Of a stretch of 64,000 nt of DNA, positions 1 to 9,345 are shown piece after piece. Each line of letters starts with the position of its first letter. Positions within the stretch are counted from its first letter, which is position 1. The notes under the pieces are model-generated. The model was not told where the DNA came from, made no database searches, and saw only the letters and a list, made by a program, of their open reading frames with translations. Position numbers and translations under genes: made by a program. Origin of the DNA: Candidatus Phytoplasma australasiaticum subsp. taiwanense (GTDB taxonomy: Bacteria; Bacillota_I; Bacilli_A; Acholeplasmatales; Acholeplasmataceae); the NCBI GenBank assembly GCA_001307505.2, contig CP040925.1:62001-126000 (forward strand), in the 5' to 3' direction.

Positions 1-57
1 AATCTCGCCATCTGTATTAAAAACTATTATAGCTTCTTCGTTTGGTTTGATACGCAC
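1..57 (-). CDS. Possible 5' end of a minus-strand gene, cut by the window edge
   Basis: Read on the minus strand from a GTG at 57..55, the frame stays open to the window edge and gives a plausible peptide, (M)RIKPNEEAIIVFNTDGEI. A stop lies just upstream in the same frame, so this would be the N-terminus. The peptide is richer in varied residues than random AT-rich sequence here usually is. I do not recognise the family. No clear ribosome-binding site precedes the GTG. It may equally be chance coding; the plus strand also has short open frames here. Confidence 0.25.
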   Translation of the reverse strand, partial: MRIKPNEEAIIVFNTDGEI

Positions 58-520
58 AACTTTTTATAAAATTGTTTTTGCTTTCAGATAATGTTTTTGA
101 CAATTATATTAATATGTTTTTTTATTAAAATTATAAGTTTCTTGATTTTTTAGTCCAATATATAAATATTGTAATTATTATTAATTTCGTTACTAACTCA
201 TTTAATTTAACATAAAATAATTTAAATCTTAATATAAAAATATATGGGATGTAATGTACGTACTTTTATCTAATTAGTATTGTATGTATTATTTTAATAA
301 TTAAATGTGGTTTTTTATAAATTATAATTATAATAAGCAAATTAATTAAAAATTAATTTGTTTATTTTTTTTGTTTTTTAAAAAAAAATTATTAGATGTA
401 GAGCATTTCAAAAAAAATTTAATTATAAAAAAATATTTTGTTTTTTATCATAATTTAATCAATTAAGTTTAAATAATATTTAAAACAAACAATTACAACG
501 GAAGGCATAAATTTATTATT
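58..520. other. Intergenic, no gene seen
   Basis: Very AT-rich sequence with many A and T runs and no open frame worth calling. It presumably holds the promoter for the rny cluster; I see no consensus -35/-10 pair I would defend. A Shine-Dalgarno-like GGAAGG lies near 499, upstream of rny. Confidence 0.5.
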
Positions 521-2107
521 ATGTTAGGAACATCAACAAAATGGTTCCTTGCTTTGTTTATTTACTTGCCCTTAATTATTGTCATTTTAGGATTTTTGTA
601 TTATTTAATTTTTTATTATCAACAAAAAATTAAAAGAATTATACAAACAACAAAAAAAAATGCTCAAGAAAAAATTTCTAATGCCCAAATAATAGCTCAA
701 GAAATGATTTCAAAAGCTAAACAAGAAATCCATATTTTAAAAAAAGAAGTGGAAGAAGATTTGAATTTAAGAAGACGCATAATTGTTAATTTAGAAGAAC
801 AGATTATTCATAAAGAAGAATTATTAAATTCTCGTACTAGATATTTAAACGATAAAGAAGAATTGTTGTATATGAAAGAACAAAAAATTAATATTTCTCA
901 AACACAAATTGAACAAATGCAAAATAAAGTTCAAAATCTCATTATAAAACAACAAAATGAATTAGAAAACATTGCTTCTTTAACTAAGGAACAAGCTAAA
1001 AAAATTATTATGGATGAAATTCGCAAAAATTCTCAACAAGAAATTATGAGTTATATAAAATCTCAAGAAGAAGAATGTAAATTTCAAGTTAAAAAGAAAG
1101 CTAATGTTTTGTTAGTTTCGGCTATGCAACAATTATCTCGTAAAATCTCTTCTGAAAATAATGTGGATATAGTTTATTTAGATAATAACGAATTAAAGGG
1201 GAGAATTATTGGCAAAGAAGGACGAAATATTAGAACTTTTCAAATTATAACAGGAGTAGATTTAATTATAGATGATATACCAAATACTGTTATATTAAGT
1301 TCTTTTGATGCTAAAAGACGTGAAATAGCACGTCGAACTTTAGAATTTTTAATTTTAGATGGACGTATTACACCTGTTAGTATAGAGCAAACTTTTACCA
1401 AGGTTCAAGATGAACTCGATAATTTTATTCAAGATATAGGTGAAGAAGCTGTTTTAGAAGCTAAAATAGGGTTTTTAAACGAAGAATTAATAAAATTATT
1501 AGGTTCTTTGCATTTTCGTACTAGTCATGGTCAAAATGTTTTACAACATTCTTTAGAAGTATCTTTTTTAGCAGGTAAATTAGCTGCAGAAATAGGAGAA
1601 AATGAATTATTAGCTCGTAGAGCAGGTTTATTGCATGATATTGGAAAATCTTTAGATTATCAATTAGAAGGAAGTCATGTAAAAATAGGTTTAGATATTG
1701 TTATGAAACATAAAGAACCTTTAGAAGTAATAGATGCTGTAGCATCTCATCATGAAGATCAAGAACCTAGTAGTATTATTGCTGTTTTGGTTGCTATTGC
1801 AGATGCCATTAGCGCTTCTAGACCAGGCGCTCGCCGTGATTCATTAGATAATTATATTAAAAGAATTACTCAATTAGAAGAAATCGCTAATAAAATTCCC
1901 GGTGTAGAAAAATCTTATGCTATTAAGTCTGGTCGAGAAATAAGAGTTATTGTGGATCCTAAACAAATTGATGATTTAGCAATTTTTACAGTAATTCAAA
2001 CAATTAAAGATCAAATTATGAAAAATATTAGATATAATGGTAGTATTAAAATAACTGTTATTAGAGAAGTTCGTTTGACCGAAATTTCAAATTTAAGCAT
2101 TAGTTAA
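521..2107 (+). CDS. rny: Ribonuclease Y
   Basis: Membrane-anchored endoribonuclease that starts mRNA decay in Firmicutes. The 528 residues show the family order: an N-terminal transmembrane segment (about 8-30), a long charged coiled coil (about 35-190), a KH RNA-binding domain with GRIIGKEGRNIR (about 227-238), and an HD phosphohydrolase domain with HDIGK near residue 373 and the partner region SHHEDQEP. The length matches the family. It heads a tight co-directional cluster with ymdB 24 bp downstream, a pairing also seen in Bacillus. GGAAGG about 20 bases upstream is a somewhat distant ribosome-binding site. Confidence 0.96.
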   Translation: MLGTSTKWFLALFIYLPLIIVILGFLYYLIFYYQQKIKRIIQTTKKNAQEKISNAQIIAQEMISKAKQEIHILKKEVEEDLNLRRRIIVNLEEQIIHKEELLNSRTRYLNDKEELLYMKEQKINISQTQIEQMQNKVQNLIIKQQNELENIASLTKEQAKKIIMDEIRKNSQQEIMSYIKSQEEECKFQVKKKANVLLVSAMQQLSRKISSENNVDIVYLDNNELKGRIIGKEGRNIRTFQIITGVDLIIDDIPNTVILSSFDAKRREIARRTLEFLILDGRITPVSIEQTFTKVQDELDNFIQDIGEEAVLEAKIGFLNEELIKLLGSLHFRTSHGQNVLQHSLEVSFLAGKLAAEIGENELLARRAGLLHDIGKSLDYQLEGSHVKIGLDIVMKHKEPLEVIDAVASHHEDQEPSSIIAVLVAIADAISASRPGARRDSLDNYIKRITQLEEIANKIPGVEKSYAIKSGREIRVIVDPKQIDDLAIFTVIQTIKDQIMKNIRYNGSIKITVIREVRLTEISNLSIS

Positions 2108-2131
2108 TTTTAATACAAAGGTAGTATCATT

Positions 2132-2899
2132 ATGAATATTCTTTTTATTGGAGATATTTGCGGTTCCATAGGAATTAATTATTTAATTGAAAAAATTAAT
2201 TTTTTAAAACAACGTTATCAAATTAATATTGTTGTCGCTAACGCAGAAAATGCTGCAGAAGGACAAGGATTAGATTTTCAAAGTTTTTATAATTTAAAAA
2301 TTTCAGGTGTGAATATGATTACTATGGGAAATCATACTTGGAAAAATCATGATTTAAAGTCATTTATAGAGCATACTAATATTATAAGACCGTTAAATGA
2401 TGATAGTTTACATATAGGTTATGGTCATAAAATTATTAAGTATAAAGATAAAAAACTTTTAATTATGAACGCTTTGGGTCGGGTTTTTATGAATAATAAA
2501 TTTTTATCTTGCCCTTTTAAAAAAGTAGAAAATGTTTTAAAAGTTTATAAAAATCAATATCATTATGCTTTATTAGATTTTCATGCTCAGGCGACTAGCG
2601 AAAAACTAGCTTTAGCGAATTATTTTGATGGAAGAATTAATGCTATTGTCGGTACTCATACTCATGTTCAAACAAATGATGAAAGAATTTTGCCTAAAAA
2701 AACTCTTTATATTTCAGATGTAGGTATGACAGGCCCTTTGGATGGTATAATAGGTCAAGATAAAAATATTATTATTAATAATTTTTTAAATAATCATAAA
2801 TTAAAACATAAAATTGCTAAAGGCAAAAGACAATTAAATGGAGTGGTTTTGACATTAGGTAAAAAACAAAAAATTATGAAAATTAAATATCATGAATAA
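2132..2899 (+). CDS. ymdB: YmdB-family metallophosphoesterase
   Basis: TIGR00282-type binuclear metal phosphodiesterase; the Bacillus homologue hydrolyses 2',3'-cyclic nucleotides. Metal-binding motifs are all present: GDICGSIG at the N-terminus, NAENAAEGQG, MGNHTWKNHD, DFHAQATSEK and GTHTHVQTND. The 255 residues are close to the usual 260. AAAGGTAG precedes the ATG at good distance. It directly follows rny, and its last bases overlap the start of miaA, so the three are probably co-transcribed. Confidence 0.93.
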   Translation: MNILFIGDICGSIGINYLIEKINFLKQRYQINIVVANAENAAEGQGLDFQSFYNLKISGVNMITMGNHTWKNHDLKSFIEHTNIIRPLNDDSLHIGYGHKIIKYKDKKLLIMNALGRVFMNNKFLSCPFKKVENVLKVYKNQYHYALLDFHAQATSEKLALANYFDGRINAIVGTHTHVQTNDERILPKKTLYISDVGMTGPLDGIIGQDKNIIINNFLNNHKLKHKIAKGKRQLNGVVLTLGKKQKIMKIKYHE

Positions 2900-3791
2900 T
2901 AAAATGCAAAAAAAAATTATAGTTATTGTAGGTCCAACTGCTTCAGGAAAAACTTCTCTTTCTTTGAAATTAGCTAATTTTTTTTGTGGAGAAATTATTA
3001 ATGCTGATTCAGTTCAAATGTATAAAGAATTTGATATTGGTTCTTCCAAAATTTCGCTTAAAGATACTCATATCCCTCATCATTTGTTGGACATTATTAA
3101 TCCTGGAGAACAATATAATATTTTTTATTTCCAAAAAGATGTAAGAAATAAAATTATGAATATTAAAATTCCTTTTATTGTTGGTGGCAGTGGTCTTTAT
3201 ATTAAAGCAGCTTTATTTGATTATGAATTAAATATTTCTAAAAATTATGAAAATCAATTTTATCAAAATGTAACCATCGAACATATGTTAACTTTTCTTT
3301 TCGAAAAAGATCCGAATTTAGTTTTAGATATTAAAAACCCGCGCCGGATTATTAGTGCTTATCGTCAAGCAATTTGTAATAGTTTAAGGTCTCAAAAGAA
3401 TGGTTCAAACAGGCCATTATTTGATATTTTGACTATTTATTTGAATATAGAAACTCAATTTTTAAAACCGCGTGTTATATTAAGATTAGAACAAATGTTA
3501 AAACAAGGTTTTGTTCAAGAAGTTAAATATTTAATGAATAAATATCCTAATGCTAATTTTAATATTATTGGTTATCGAGAGATTAAAGAGTTTTTGGAAA
3601 AGAAAATTTCTTTTCAACAAGCTTATGATTTAATCATTACCAAAACTCTTAAATATGCTAAAAGACAAAAAACTTGGTTTATGAATCAAATGTTATCTTT
3701 GGTGCAATTAGAAGCTTTGGATCCTCAATTAGAAACGAAATCTATTGATATAATTAAAAATTTTTTGAAAAAAGGTAAATTAAATGATTAA
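2892..3791 (+). CDS. miaA: tRNA dimethylallyltransferase
   Basis: Transfers a dimethylallyl group to A37 of tRNAs that read UNN codons. The P-loop GPTASGKTS and the following DSVQMYKEFDIGS substrate motif are present near the N-terminus, and GGSGLYIKA lies near residue 100. The protein is 299 residues, within the family range. The start at 2892 overlaps ymdB by 8 bases; an in-frame ATG at 2904 (MQKKIIVIVGPTASGKT) is an equally good start, because neither has a strong ribosome-binding site. Its stop overlaps the efp start. Confidence 0.94.
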   Translation: MNNKMQKKIIVIVGPTASGKTSLSLKLANFFCGEIINADSVQMYKEFDIGSSKISLKDTHIPHHLLDIINPGEQYNIFYFQKDVRNKIMNIKIPFIVGGSGLYIKAALFDYELNISKNYENQFYQNVTIEHMLTFLFEKDPNLVLDIKNPRRIISAYRQAICNSLRSQKNGSNRPLFDILTIYLNIETQFLKPRVILRLEQMLKQGFVQEVKYLMNKYPNANFNIIGYREIKEFLEKKISFQQAYDLIITKTLKYAKRQKTWFMNQMLSLVQLEALDPQLETKSIDIIKNFLKKGKLND

Positions 3792-4362
3792 TACAAATGA
3801 TTTTAAAACAGGAATGACTATTAAATTAAAAAATAATATTTATCAAATAATTGATTTTCTTCATGTTAAACCTGGTAAGGGTTCTGCTTTTGTTAGAAGT
3901 AAATTAAAAAATTTAAAAACAGGTAGTATTATTGAATATACTTTCAATTCAGGTATTAAAATTGAAACAGCTTTAGTAAATAAATTGAAATTAAAATTTT
4001 CTTATATACAAAACGGAATATACGTTTTTTTTAACGAAAATACTTATGAACAAATTGAAATTGCTGAATCAGATGTTAAAAATATTAAAAAATATTTAGC
4101 TGAAAATGTTATGGTTGAATTTCTTTTTTGTGATCAAAATAATATTTTAGGAACAATTTTACCAGATAAAATAGTTTTAAAAGTGCATCAAACAGATCCT
4201 GTTATTTCCGGAGACAATAATCGTAAAAGCAATACTGCTTATAAAGAAGCTGTTTTAGAGACAGGTTTAATTATAAAAGTTCCTGTGTTTATTGAAACAG
4301 GAGAAAAGATTATTATTAATACCTCTAATGATTGTTATGTTTCTCGTTATAACGAAAAATAA
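3784..4362 (+). CDS. efp: Elongation factor P
   Basis: Relieves ribosomes stalled at consecutive prolines. The protein is 192 residues with the N-terminal KOW-like domain, the loop PGKGSAF carrying the Lys (residue 32) that is modified in Bacillus EF-P, and the C-terminal OB region with VPVFIETGEKI and YVSR. AAGGT stands before the ATG, and the start overlaps the end of miaA by 8 bases, indicating translational coupling. No modification enzyme is visible in this window. Confidence 0.95.
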   Translation: MINTNDFKTGMTIKLKNNIYQIIDFLHVKPGKGSAFVRSKLKNLKTGSIIEYTFNSGIKIETALVNKLKLKFSYIQNGIYVFFNENTYEQIEIAESDVKNIKKYLAENVMVEFLFCDQNNILGTILPDKIVLKVHQTDPVISGDNNRKSNTAYKEAVLETGLIIKVPVFIETGEKIIINTSNDCYVSRYNEK

Positions 4363-4449
4363 ATTTAATCATTTAAAATTTTTTTTATGTTTAAGAATTT
4401 TTTATTTTAATTAAAATATTGTTTATATTAAGGAGTTTCTTTTATTGCT

Positions 4450-5142
4450 ATGAATTTTAAAGTAGCTATTGATGGCCCAGCTGGAGCTGGTAAAAGTACT
4501 GTTAGTCAACTATTAGCTAATAAATTAAAATGGTTTTATTTAAATACCGGATTATTATTTCGTATAATTACTTTTTATATATTAAAAAGTGAAATTAATT
4601 ATAATAATGATAATTTGGCTTTTCATGAATTAGAAAAATTATTACAAAATTTAAATATTAGGTTAACAAATAATGGTTTTTATTTAAATAATGAATATTT
4701 TTCTGTTAATTTAAACGATTTTGATATTGAAAGTAAAGTTTCAAATATTTCTTCTTTGTTACCTGTTAGAAATAAAATTTTAATATTACAACATCAAATA
4801 ATGCGTGAACATGATTATATTATTATGGATGGACGGGATATTGGTACCGTTGTTATGCCCGATGCTAATTTAAAAATTTTTTTAACTGCTAGTATAAAGC
4901 AACGAGCTTTAAGGAAACAAAAAGATTTACAAATTAAAAATAAAGATTTTATAAATTTATTTGAGATAATGAAAAAAATTAAATTACGAGATTTAAAAGA
5001 TGAAAAACGCTCTATTGCTCCTTTAAAAAAAGCAGCAGATGCTATTTTAATAGATAGTACTAATTTGTCTATTGAAGAAACAGTGAATGCAATAGAGAAT
5101 TTAATTAAAAGGGAAATATCGGTTAAAACATGTTTAAAGTAG
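4450..5142 (+). CDS. cmk: Cytidylate kinase
   Basis: Phosphorylates CMP and dCMP for nucleotide supply. The 230-residue protein has the P-loop GPAGAGKST (residues 8-16), the DGRDIGTVVMPDA motif that binds the nucleotide, and the arginine-rich lid region near KLRDLKDEKRS. The length is typical. AAGGAG lies about 15 bases upstream. Its 3' end overlaps der by 13 bases, the same cmk-der neighbour arrangement often found in Firmicutes. Confidence 0.95.
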   Translation: MNFKVAIDGPAGAGKSTVSQLLANKLKWFYLNTGLLFRIITFYILKSEINYNNDNLAFHELEKLLQNLNIRLTNNGFYLNNEYFSVNLNDFDIESKVSNISSLLPVRNKILILQHQIMREHDYIIMDGRDIGTVVMPDANLKIFLTASIKQRALRKQKDLQIKNKDFINLFEIMKKIKLRDLKDEKRSIAPLKKAADAILIDSTNLSIEETVNAIENLIKREISVKTCLK

Positions 5143-6440
5143 CTATTGTAGGTCGCCCTAATGTAGGTAAATCTAGTTTATTTAATCGTCTTTTAAGGCA
5201 AAGATTAGCTATAGTGGATTCGAAAGCTGGCACTACTAAAGATCGTATTTATGCTGATACTCAATGGTTAAATCAAAATTTTATCATTATTGACACAGGT
5301 GGTATTAGTTTTAACGATTTACCTTTTCAGGAAAAAATTCAATATCAAACTCAAATAGCTATTCAAGAAGCGGATGTAATTGTATTTGTAACAGATATTC
5401 GAGATGGAATTACTCAAGATGATTTGTTAATAGCAAAACTTTTATATTCGAAAATTTCAAAAGTAATATTGGCAGTTAATAAAATGGATAATGTTAATTT
5501 ATTATCGGAAACTTATGATTTTTACAGTTTAGGTTTTAATGAAATTTTAGGTATTAGTGTTCTCCATGGTATCGGTATAGGGACGCTTTTGGATAGTATT
5601 ATTTCTAAACGTCCATTAGAGCAAATTCCTAATAACATTAAAACTGAAGATATGGTTAAGTTTTGTGTGATTGGAAAACCTAATGTTGGTAAATCTACTT
5701 TTATAAATGCTTTATTATCCGAAGAAAGAATGATTGTTTCTAGTATTCCTGGAACTACCACAGATATAGTTGATAATATATTTGAATATAATAAGCGTTT
5801 TTATTGTATTGTTGACACAGCAGGTTTAAAAAAAAGAGGGCAAATAAAAGCTGGTAAAGAAAAATACAGTTTTTTAAGAACTTCGATGGCTATATTAGAA
5901 AGCGATATTGTTTGTTTTATGATGGATTCGAGTCAAAAAATTAGTGATCAAGATAAAAATATCGCTTCTATGATTTTTAAAGCAAATAAACCTTGTATTA
6001 TTATCGCTAACAAATGGGATTTAATTTCAAAAACAGATCAGGTTTATGATACATTTAAGATTAATATAAGAAATGAATTAAAATTTCTTGATTATATGCC
6101 ATTAATTAATATTTCTGCTTTGCAAAAATATAATTTAGATGAGTTTATAAAGATTTTGGATAAGATTTTTGCCAATTATAAAAGTAATTTTACAGATCAT
6201 GTTTTGAATGATATTTTGTATAAAGCTATTCAATTAAATCCGCCTCACATTTTTCAACAAGGTAAAGCTCGTTTTTATTATTTAAAACAAATTTTTAATA
6301 AACCGCCTACTTTTGTTTGTTTGGTTAATGAACCGAAATTTATTCATTTTTCTTATGAGAGATTTTTGAAAAATCAATTGAGATTAAATTTAGAATTACA
6401 AGGGTTACCTATTAAAATCATTTTCAAAAGGAAAAGTTAG
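5130..6440 (+). CDS. der: Ribosome-assembly GTPase Der (EngA)
   Basis: Double-G-domain GTPase needed for 50S subunit maturation. Both P-loops are visible: GRPNVGKSS at residue 8 and GKPNVGKST near residue 183. Each domain has its own DxxG (DTGG, DTAGLKKRG) and NKxD (NKMD, NKWD) motifs. A KH-like C-terminal domain follows and ends in a basic tail, FKRKS. The protein is 436 residues, as usual. AGGGA within the cmk 3' end serves as ribosome-binding site. Confidence 0.96.
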   Translation: MFKVAIVGRPNVGKSSLFNRLLRQRLAIVDSKAGTTKDRIYADTQWLNQNFIIIDTGGISFNDLPFQEKIQYQTQIAIQEADVIVFVTDIRDGITQDDLLIAKLLYSKISKVILAVNKMDNVNLLSETYDFYSLGFNEILGISVLHGIGIGTLLDSIISKRPLEQIPNNIKTEDMVKFCVIGKPNVGKSTFINALLSEERMIVSSIPGTTTDIVDNIFEYNKRFYCIVDTAGLKKRGQIKAGKEKYSFLRTSMAILESDIVCFMMDSSQKISDQDKNIASMIFKANKPCIIIANKWDLISKTDQVYDTFKINIRNELKFLDYMPLINISALQKYNLDEFIKILDKIFANYKSNFTDHVLNDILYKAIQLNPPHIFQQGKARFYYLKQIFNKPPTFVCLVNEPKFIHFSYERFLKNQLRLNLELQGLPIKIIFKRKS

Positions 6441-6445
6441 CGTAT

Positions 6446-7426
6446 ATGCAAGAAAAAATTACTATTATAGGCGGTGGAGCTTGGGGAACTACTTTAGCTC
6501 AAGTTTTATCAGATAATGGCCATTGGGTTTTAGTATATGATAATAATATTGAATATGTAAATTGTATTAAACAACATAAACACCCTGTTTTTATTAAAGC
6601 TTTAAATCAAAAAATTCAAGCTACTTATATTTTATCTGAAGCTTTATTATATTCTGATTTAATAATTTTATCTATACCTGCGCAAAAAATAAGATTATTG
6701 TTGCGAGAAATCAATGTTATTTTGGAACAACGATCAAAAAATTTTATTAATGTTTCTAAAGGTATAGAAGTGGAAAGTTATAAGACTATTCAAGAAATTA
6801 TTCAAGAAGAATTGGATTCATTTAAAATTGGTAATTATGGTTGCCTTATGGGGCCATCTCATGCTGAAGAAGTTATTGAAGGATATTTAACTTTTTTAGT
6901 ATCTGCTTCTTCTGATTTACAATTCGCTAAATTGATAAATCGTATTTTTACTAATAAAAATTATTTAAAAGTTTTTTTGTCTAATGATGTTTATGGTTGC
7001 GAGATATGTAGTGCTTTTAAAAATGTTTTGTCTTTAATCAGTGGTATTTTAGATAGGAATAATTTTAAAAATAATGCTAAATCCGCTTTTTTTAGTATAG
7101 CTATTATGGAATTATATAAGTTAATGAAATGTTTAGGGTTTTCTTTAGAAACAATTTTAAGCGTAGCAGGTTTAGGTGATTTAATAGTAACGAGTTTTAA
7201 TGAAAATTCTCGTAATTATAAAGCTGGTATCCAAATAGGTTTAGGTTTGGATATTGCATCAATTTATCATAATAGTCAACAAACTATAGAAGGTATTAAT
7301 AATTTAAAAGCTTTTTATCATTTAATGTTAGATAAAAATATAAAATTGCCCCTTATTAAAAGTGCTTATCAAGTGGTTATAGAAAATAAACCTATAAATT
7401 ATCTCTTTAAATCGATTATGAAATAA
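6446..7426 (+). CDS. gpsA: Glycerol-3-phosphate dehydrogenase, NAD(P)-dependent
   Basis: Reduces dihydroxyacetone phosphate to sn-glycerol-3-phosphate, the backbone for phospholipids. The Rossmann motif GGGAWGTTLA is at residues 8-17, and GLGDLIVTSFNENSRN near residue 245 is the substrate-binding signature. The 326 residues match the family. It starts 5 bases after the der stop, with AAAGGA inside der as ribosome-binding site, so it is the last gene of the rny-gpsA cluster. Confidence 0.95.
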   Translation: MQEKITIIGGGAWGTTLAQVLSDNGHWVLVYDNNIEYVNCIKQHKHPVFIKALNQKIQATYILSEALLYSDLIILSIPAQKIRLLLREINVILEQRSKNFINVSKGIEVESYKTIQEIIQEELDSFKIGNYGCLMGPSHAEEVIEGYLTFLVSASSDLQFAKLINRIFTNKNYLKVFLSNDVYGCEICSAFKNVLSLISGILDRNNFKNNAKSAFFSIAIMELYKLMKCLGFSLETILSVAGLGDLIVTSFNENSRNYKAGIQIGLGLDIASIYHNSQQTIEGINNLKAFYHLMLDKNIKLPLIKSAYQVVIENKPINYLFKSIMK

Positions 7427-7662
7427 ATTTACATTAAAATAACGATTTTGTGTTAATAAAACTTATTTTTATGCTAAAATCAAACTAGATTCAAGTTTTT
7501 TGACATTATTTTAATGTTTAAGAATATATTTATATTATTTTGTTCATAAAAACATTAATTTATTTTCTCTAAATTTGGATTTTAATAAAAAGTTAAAAAG
7601 ATTTTTAGCTTTTATTTAATTGAAAATGATTTTAAAATTTAATAAAGGAGCCAAAACAAATA

Positions 7663-7950
7663 ATGAGTAAGGCTGAATTGATATCTAAAGTAGCTAAAGA
7701 TACAAATATGAAAAAAAAAGATGTTGTTAAATTTTTCAAATCTTTATATGATATCATGGGTGACACTTTAAATAAAAAAGAAAAATTTACAATTCCTTAT
7801 TTAGGTTTTTTTAAAATGTCCTATCGTAAATCAAGAAAATTTAAAATACCTACTACATCTGAAATCAGAATTACTCCTCCTCAAACAGTACCAACATTTA
7901 AAATGAGTCCTAAAGTTAAAAGAGATTTTAAAAAAATCTTATCCGAATAA
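7663..7950 (+). CDS. hup: HU-family histone-like DNA-binding protein
   Basis: Small basic protein of 95 residues that bends and compacts DNA. It has the HU N-terminus (SKAELISKVAKDTNMKKKDV) and the GxF step before the beta arm (YLGFFKMSYRKSRKF). The usual GRNPQTGE of the arm is replaced by KFKIPTTSEI, so it is a divergent member, though FKMSPKVKRDFKK at the end is normal. AAAGGAG precedes the ATG. A 235-base AT-rich gap separates it from gpsA, so it probably has its own promoter. Confidence 0.92.
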   Translation: MSKAELISKVAKDTNMKKKDVVKFFKSLYDIMGDTLNKKEKFTIPYLGFFKMSYRKSRKFKIPTTSEIRITPPQTVPTFKMSPKVKRDFKKILSE

Positions 7951-7994
7951 TAAAATATATAAATTAAATTGTTGGAAAAAGAGGTTGATTTTTT

Positions 7995-8201
7995 TTGAAT
8001 TATTTAGATCAAAATATTAATCATTATCGCCATTTTATTGGAGCTAAAGTTAGTGTTGCAGGCGAACAAGAAATAGGTGTAGTTACTAGAATTGATATTC
8101 AAAATAAAATTGTATGTGTTTTATTTAAGAAAATGAGAGAAGTAAAATATCGTTATCCAGAGGTTTTGGATAAAAAACTTATTAAAATAATTGAAATTTA
8201 A
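7995..8201 (+). CDS. Small conserved-looking protein, possible SH3-like barrel
   Basis: A 68-residue protein starting at TTG; GAGGTTGA just upstream is a good ribosome-binding site and supports the start. The middle, GAKVSVAGEQEIGVVTRID followed by KIVCVLFKKMREVKYRYPEV, has the alternating pattern and GxV...G turn of small SH3 or Tudor-like barrels found in nucleic-acid proteins. That fold is inference only. I do not recognise the family. It lies 44 bases downstream of the HU gene and may share its transcript. Confidence 0.7.
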   Translation: MNYLDQNINHYRHFIGAKVSVAGEQEIGVVTRIDIQNKIVCVLFKKMREVKYRYPEVLDKKLIKIIEI

Positions 8202-8257
8202 TGTAAATTAAATTTTTTTGTAGTTCAATTTCAATATAGTTTAATAAATATTAAATA

Positions 8258-8345
8258 TTTAAAAATTTTATTATAGTATTAAAAGAATAGTTTTATAGCT
8301 ATTTTTTTAATTTATAACGATATTAATTATCGTTTTAATTTTAGT
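8258..8345 (+). terminator. Weak hairpins with T-runs
   Basis: Two short inverted repeats follow the small gene. One pairs AATAG with CTATT before a run of T (about 8285-8311); the other pairs ACGATA with TATCGT (about 8317-8333) and is followed by a T-rich tail. Both are short, and in sequence this AT-rich chance hairpins are common. Confidence 0.3.
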
Positions 8346-8395
8346 AATAATTTGGATTATTTAGTTTTCAGAATATTCATGAGGTTATTAGAAAA

Positions 8396-8545
8396 ATGAG
8401 TGAATTAGTAAAATTATTTTGTCAGAAATGTGGCAGAGAAAATTATCATACTTATAAAAATAAAAAACAAAATTCTAAAAATTTGGAATTAAATAAATAC
8501 TGTCCTTTCGAAAGAAAATATTTACTCCATAAAGAGAAAAAATAA
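8396..8545 (+). CDS. rpmG: Ribosomal protein bL33, copy with incomplete zinc ribbon
   Basis: A 49-residue ribosomal protein of the large subunit. The sequence runs MSELVKLFCQKCGRENY ... LELNKYCPFERKYLLHKEKK. The first CxxC (CQKC) is intact. The second knuckle, normally CPRC, is CPFE, so one of the four zinc-binding cysteines is missing. AGGTTA precedes the ATG. A second L33 gene with all four cysteines lies at 61964-62107 beside secE and nusG, the usual place. This copy stands alone before a tRNA-Cys gene. Confidence 0.88.
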   Translation: MSELVKLFCQKCGRENYHTYKNKKQNSKNLELNKYCPFERKYLLHKEKK

Positions 8546-8676
8546 ATTAATTTAATGATTAAAAGAATATTAATTTATATTATTTTTTCAGTTATTTAAA
8601 TGCAATAAATTTTAAATTTTTATTATTTAGATATTTTGGAAAATAGTATTTTTACTTCTTTTATTATTATTTTTAT

Positions 8677-8750
8677 GGCCCTGTAGCCAAGTGGTAAGGC
8701 ATAGCTCTGCAAAAGCTTGAACATCGGTTCGAATCCGTTCAGGGCCTCCA
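8677..8750 (+). tRNA. tRNA-Cys(GCA)
   Basis: Full cloverleaf of 74 bases including an encoded CCA. The acceptor stem GGCCCTG pairs with CAGGGCC; the anticodon loop is CTGCAAA with anticodon GCA; the T arm reads CGGTTCGAATCCG. No intron. Confidence 0.95.
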
Positions 8751-8887
8751 TTTTTTTAATATATGTTTCAAATATATTATTTTAATTGTAAATTAAATTG
8801 AATTTATTGTATTTGGAAATATATATTATTGAATTTTTTTATAAAATAATATTTTTTATAGATTTAAATATTATATAATAGTAGCAT

Positions 8888-9223
8888 ATGAATAAAAAAA
8901 TGAAATTAATTTTAGCTATTGTTTCATCAGAAGATGCTGATGAAGTACAACATAATTTAAGTAAAAATAACTTTTTTAGCACAAGATTATCAACTCAAGG
9001 AGGCTTTTTAAGTAAAAAAAATGTTACTTTAATTATAGGTTTATCAGTTGATAAAGTGGAACAAGCTATAGAAATTATTAGATTCCATTCTCGACAAAAA
9101 ACACAAATTATACCGAATGATATTTTAAATGAATTTTCCGCTTATTACTCTTTGCCTTCTGAAGTTTCTGTTGGTGGAGCTACTATTTTTATTTTAGATG
9201 TGGAAAAATTTTTAAAGTTATAA
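8888..9223 (+). CDS. darA: Cyclic-di-AMP receptor of the PII-like DarA/PstA family
   Basis: The 111 residues match the YaaQ/DUF970 family, trimeric PII-like proteins that bind c-di-AMP. MKLILAIVSSEDADEVQHNLSKNNFFSTRLSTQGGFL is the characteristic N-terminal half, with the conserved GGFL stretch, and the C-terminus has VGGATIFILDVEKF. The start at 8888 or an in-frame ATG at 8900 are both possible. A TATAAT-like box lies near 8874. No cyclase gene for c-di-AMP is present in the window. Confidence 0.9.
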   Translation: MNKKMKLILAIVSSEDADEVQHNLSKNNFFSTRLSTQGGFLSKKNVTLIIGLSVDKVEQAIEIIRFHSRQKTQIIPNDILNEFSAYYSLPSEVSVGGATIFILDVEKFLKL

Positions 9224-9345
9224 TTATTCGTTAAAGGAGAAATATTTAATAATATTGATTGACATAAATAATAATTAATTTAATTAATCTATTGATTAAT
9301 TTAAATTAATTTTGTTTTTGTAGTTTGAAAGGATATCACTGAGCC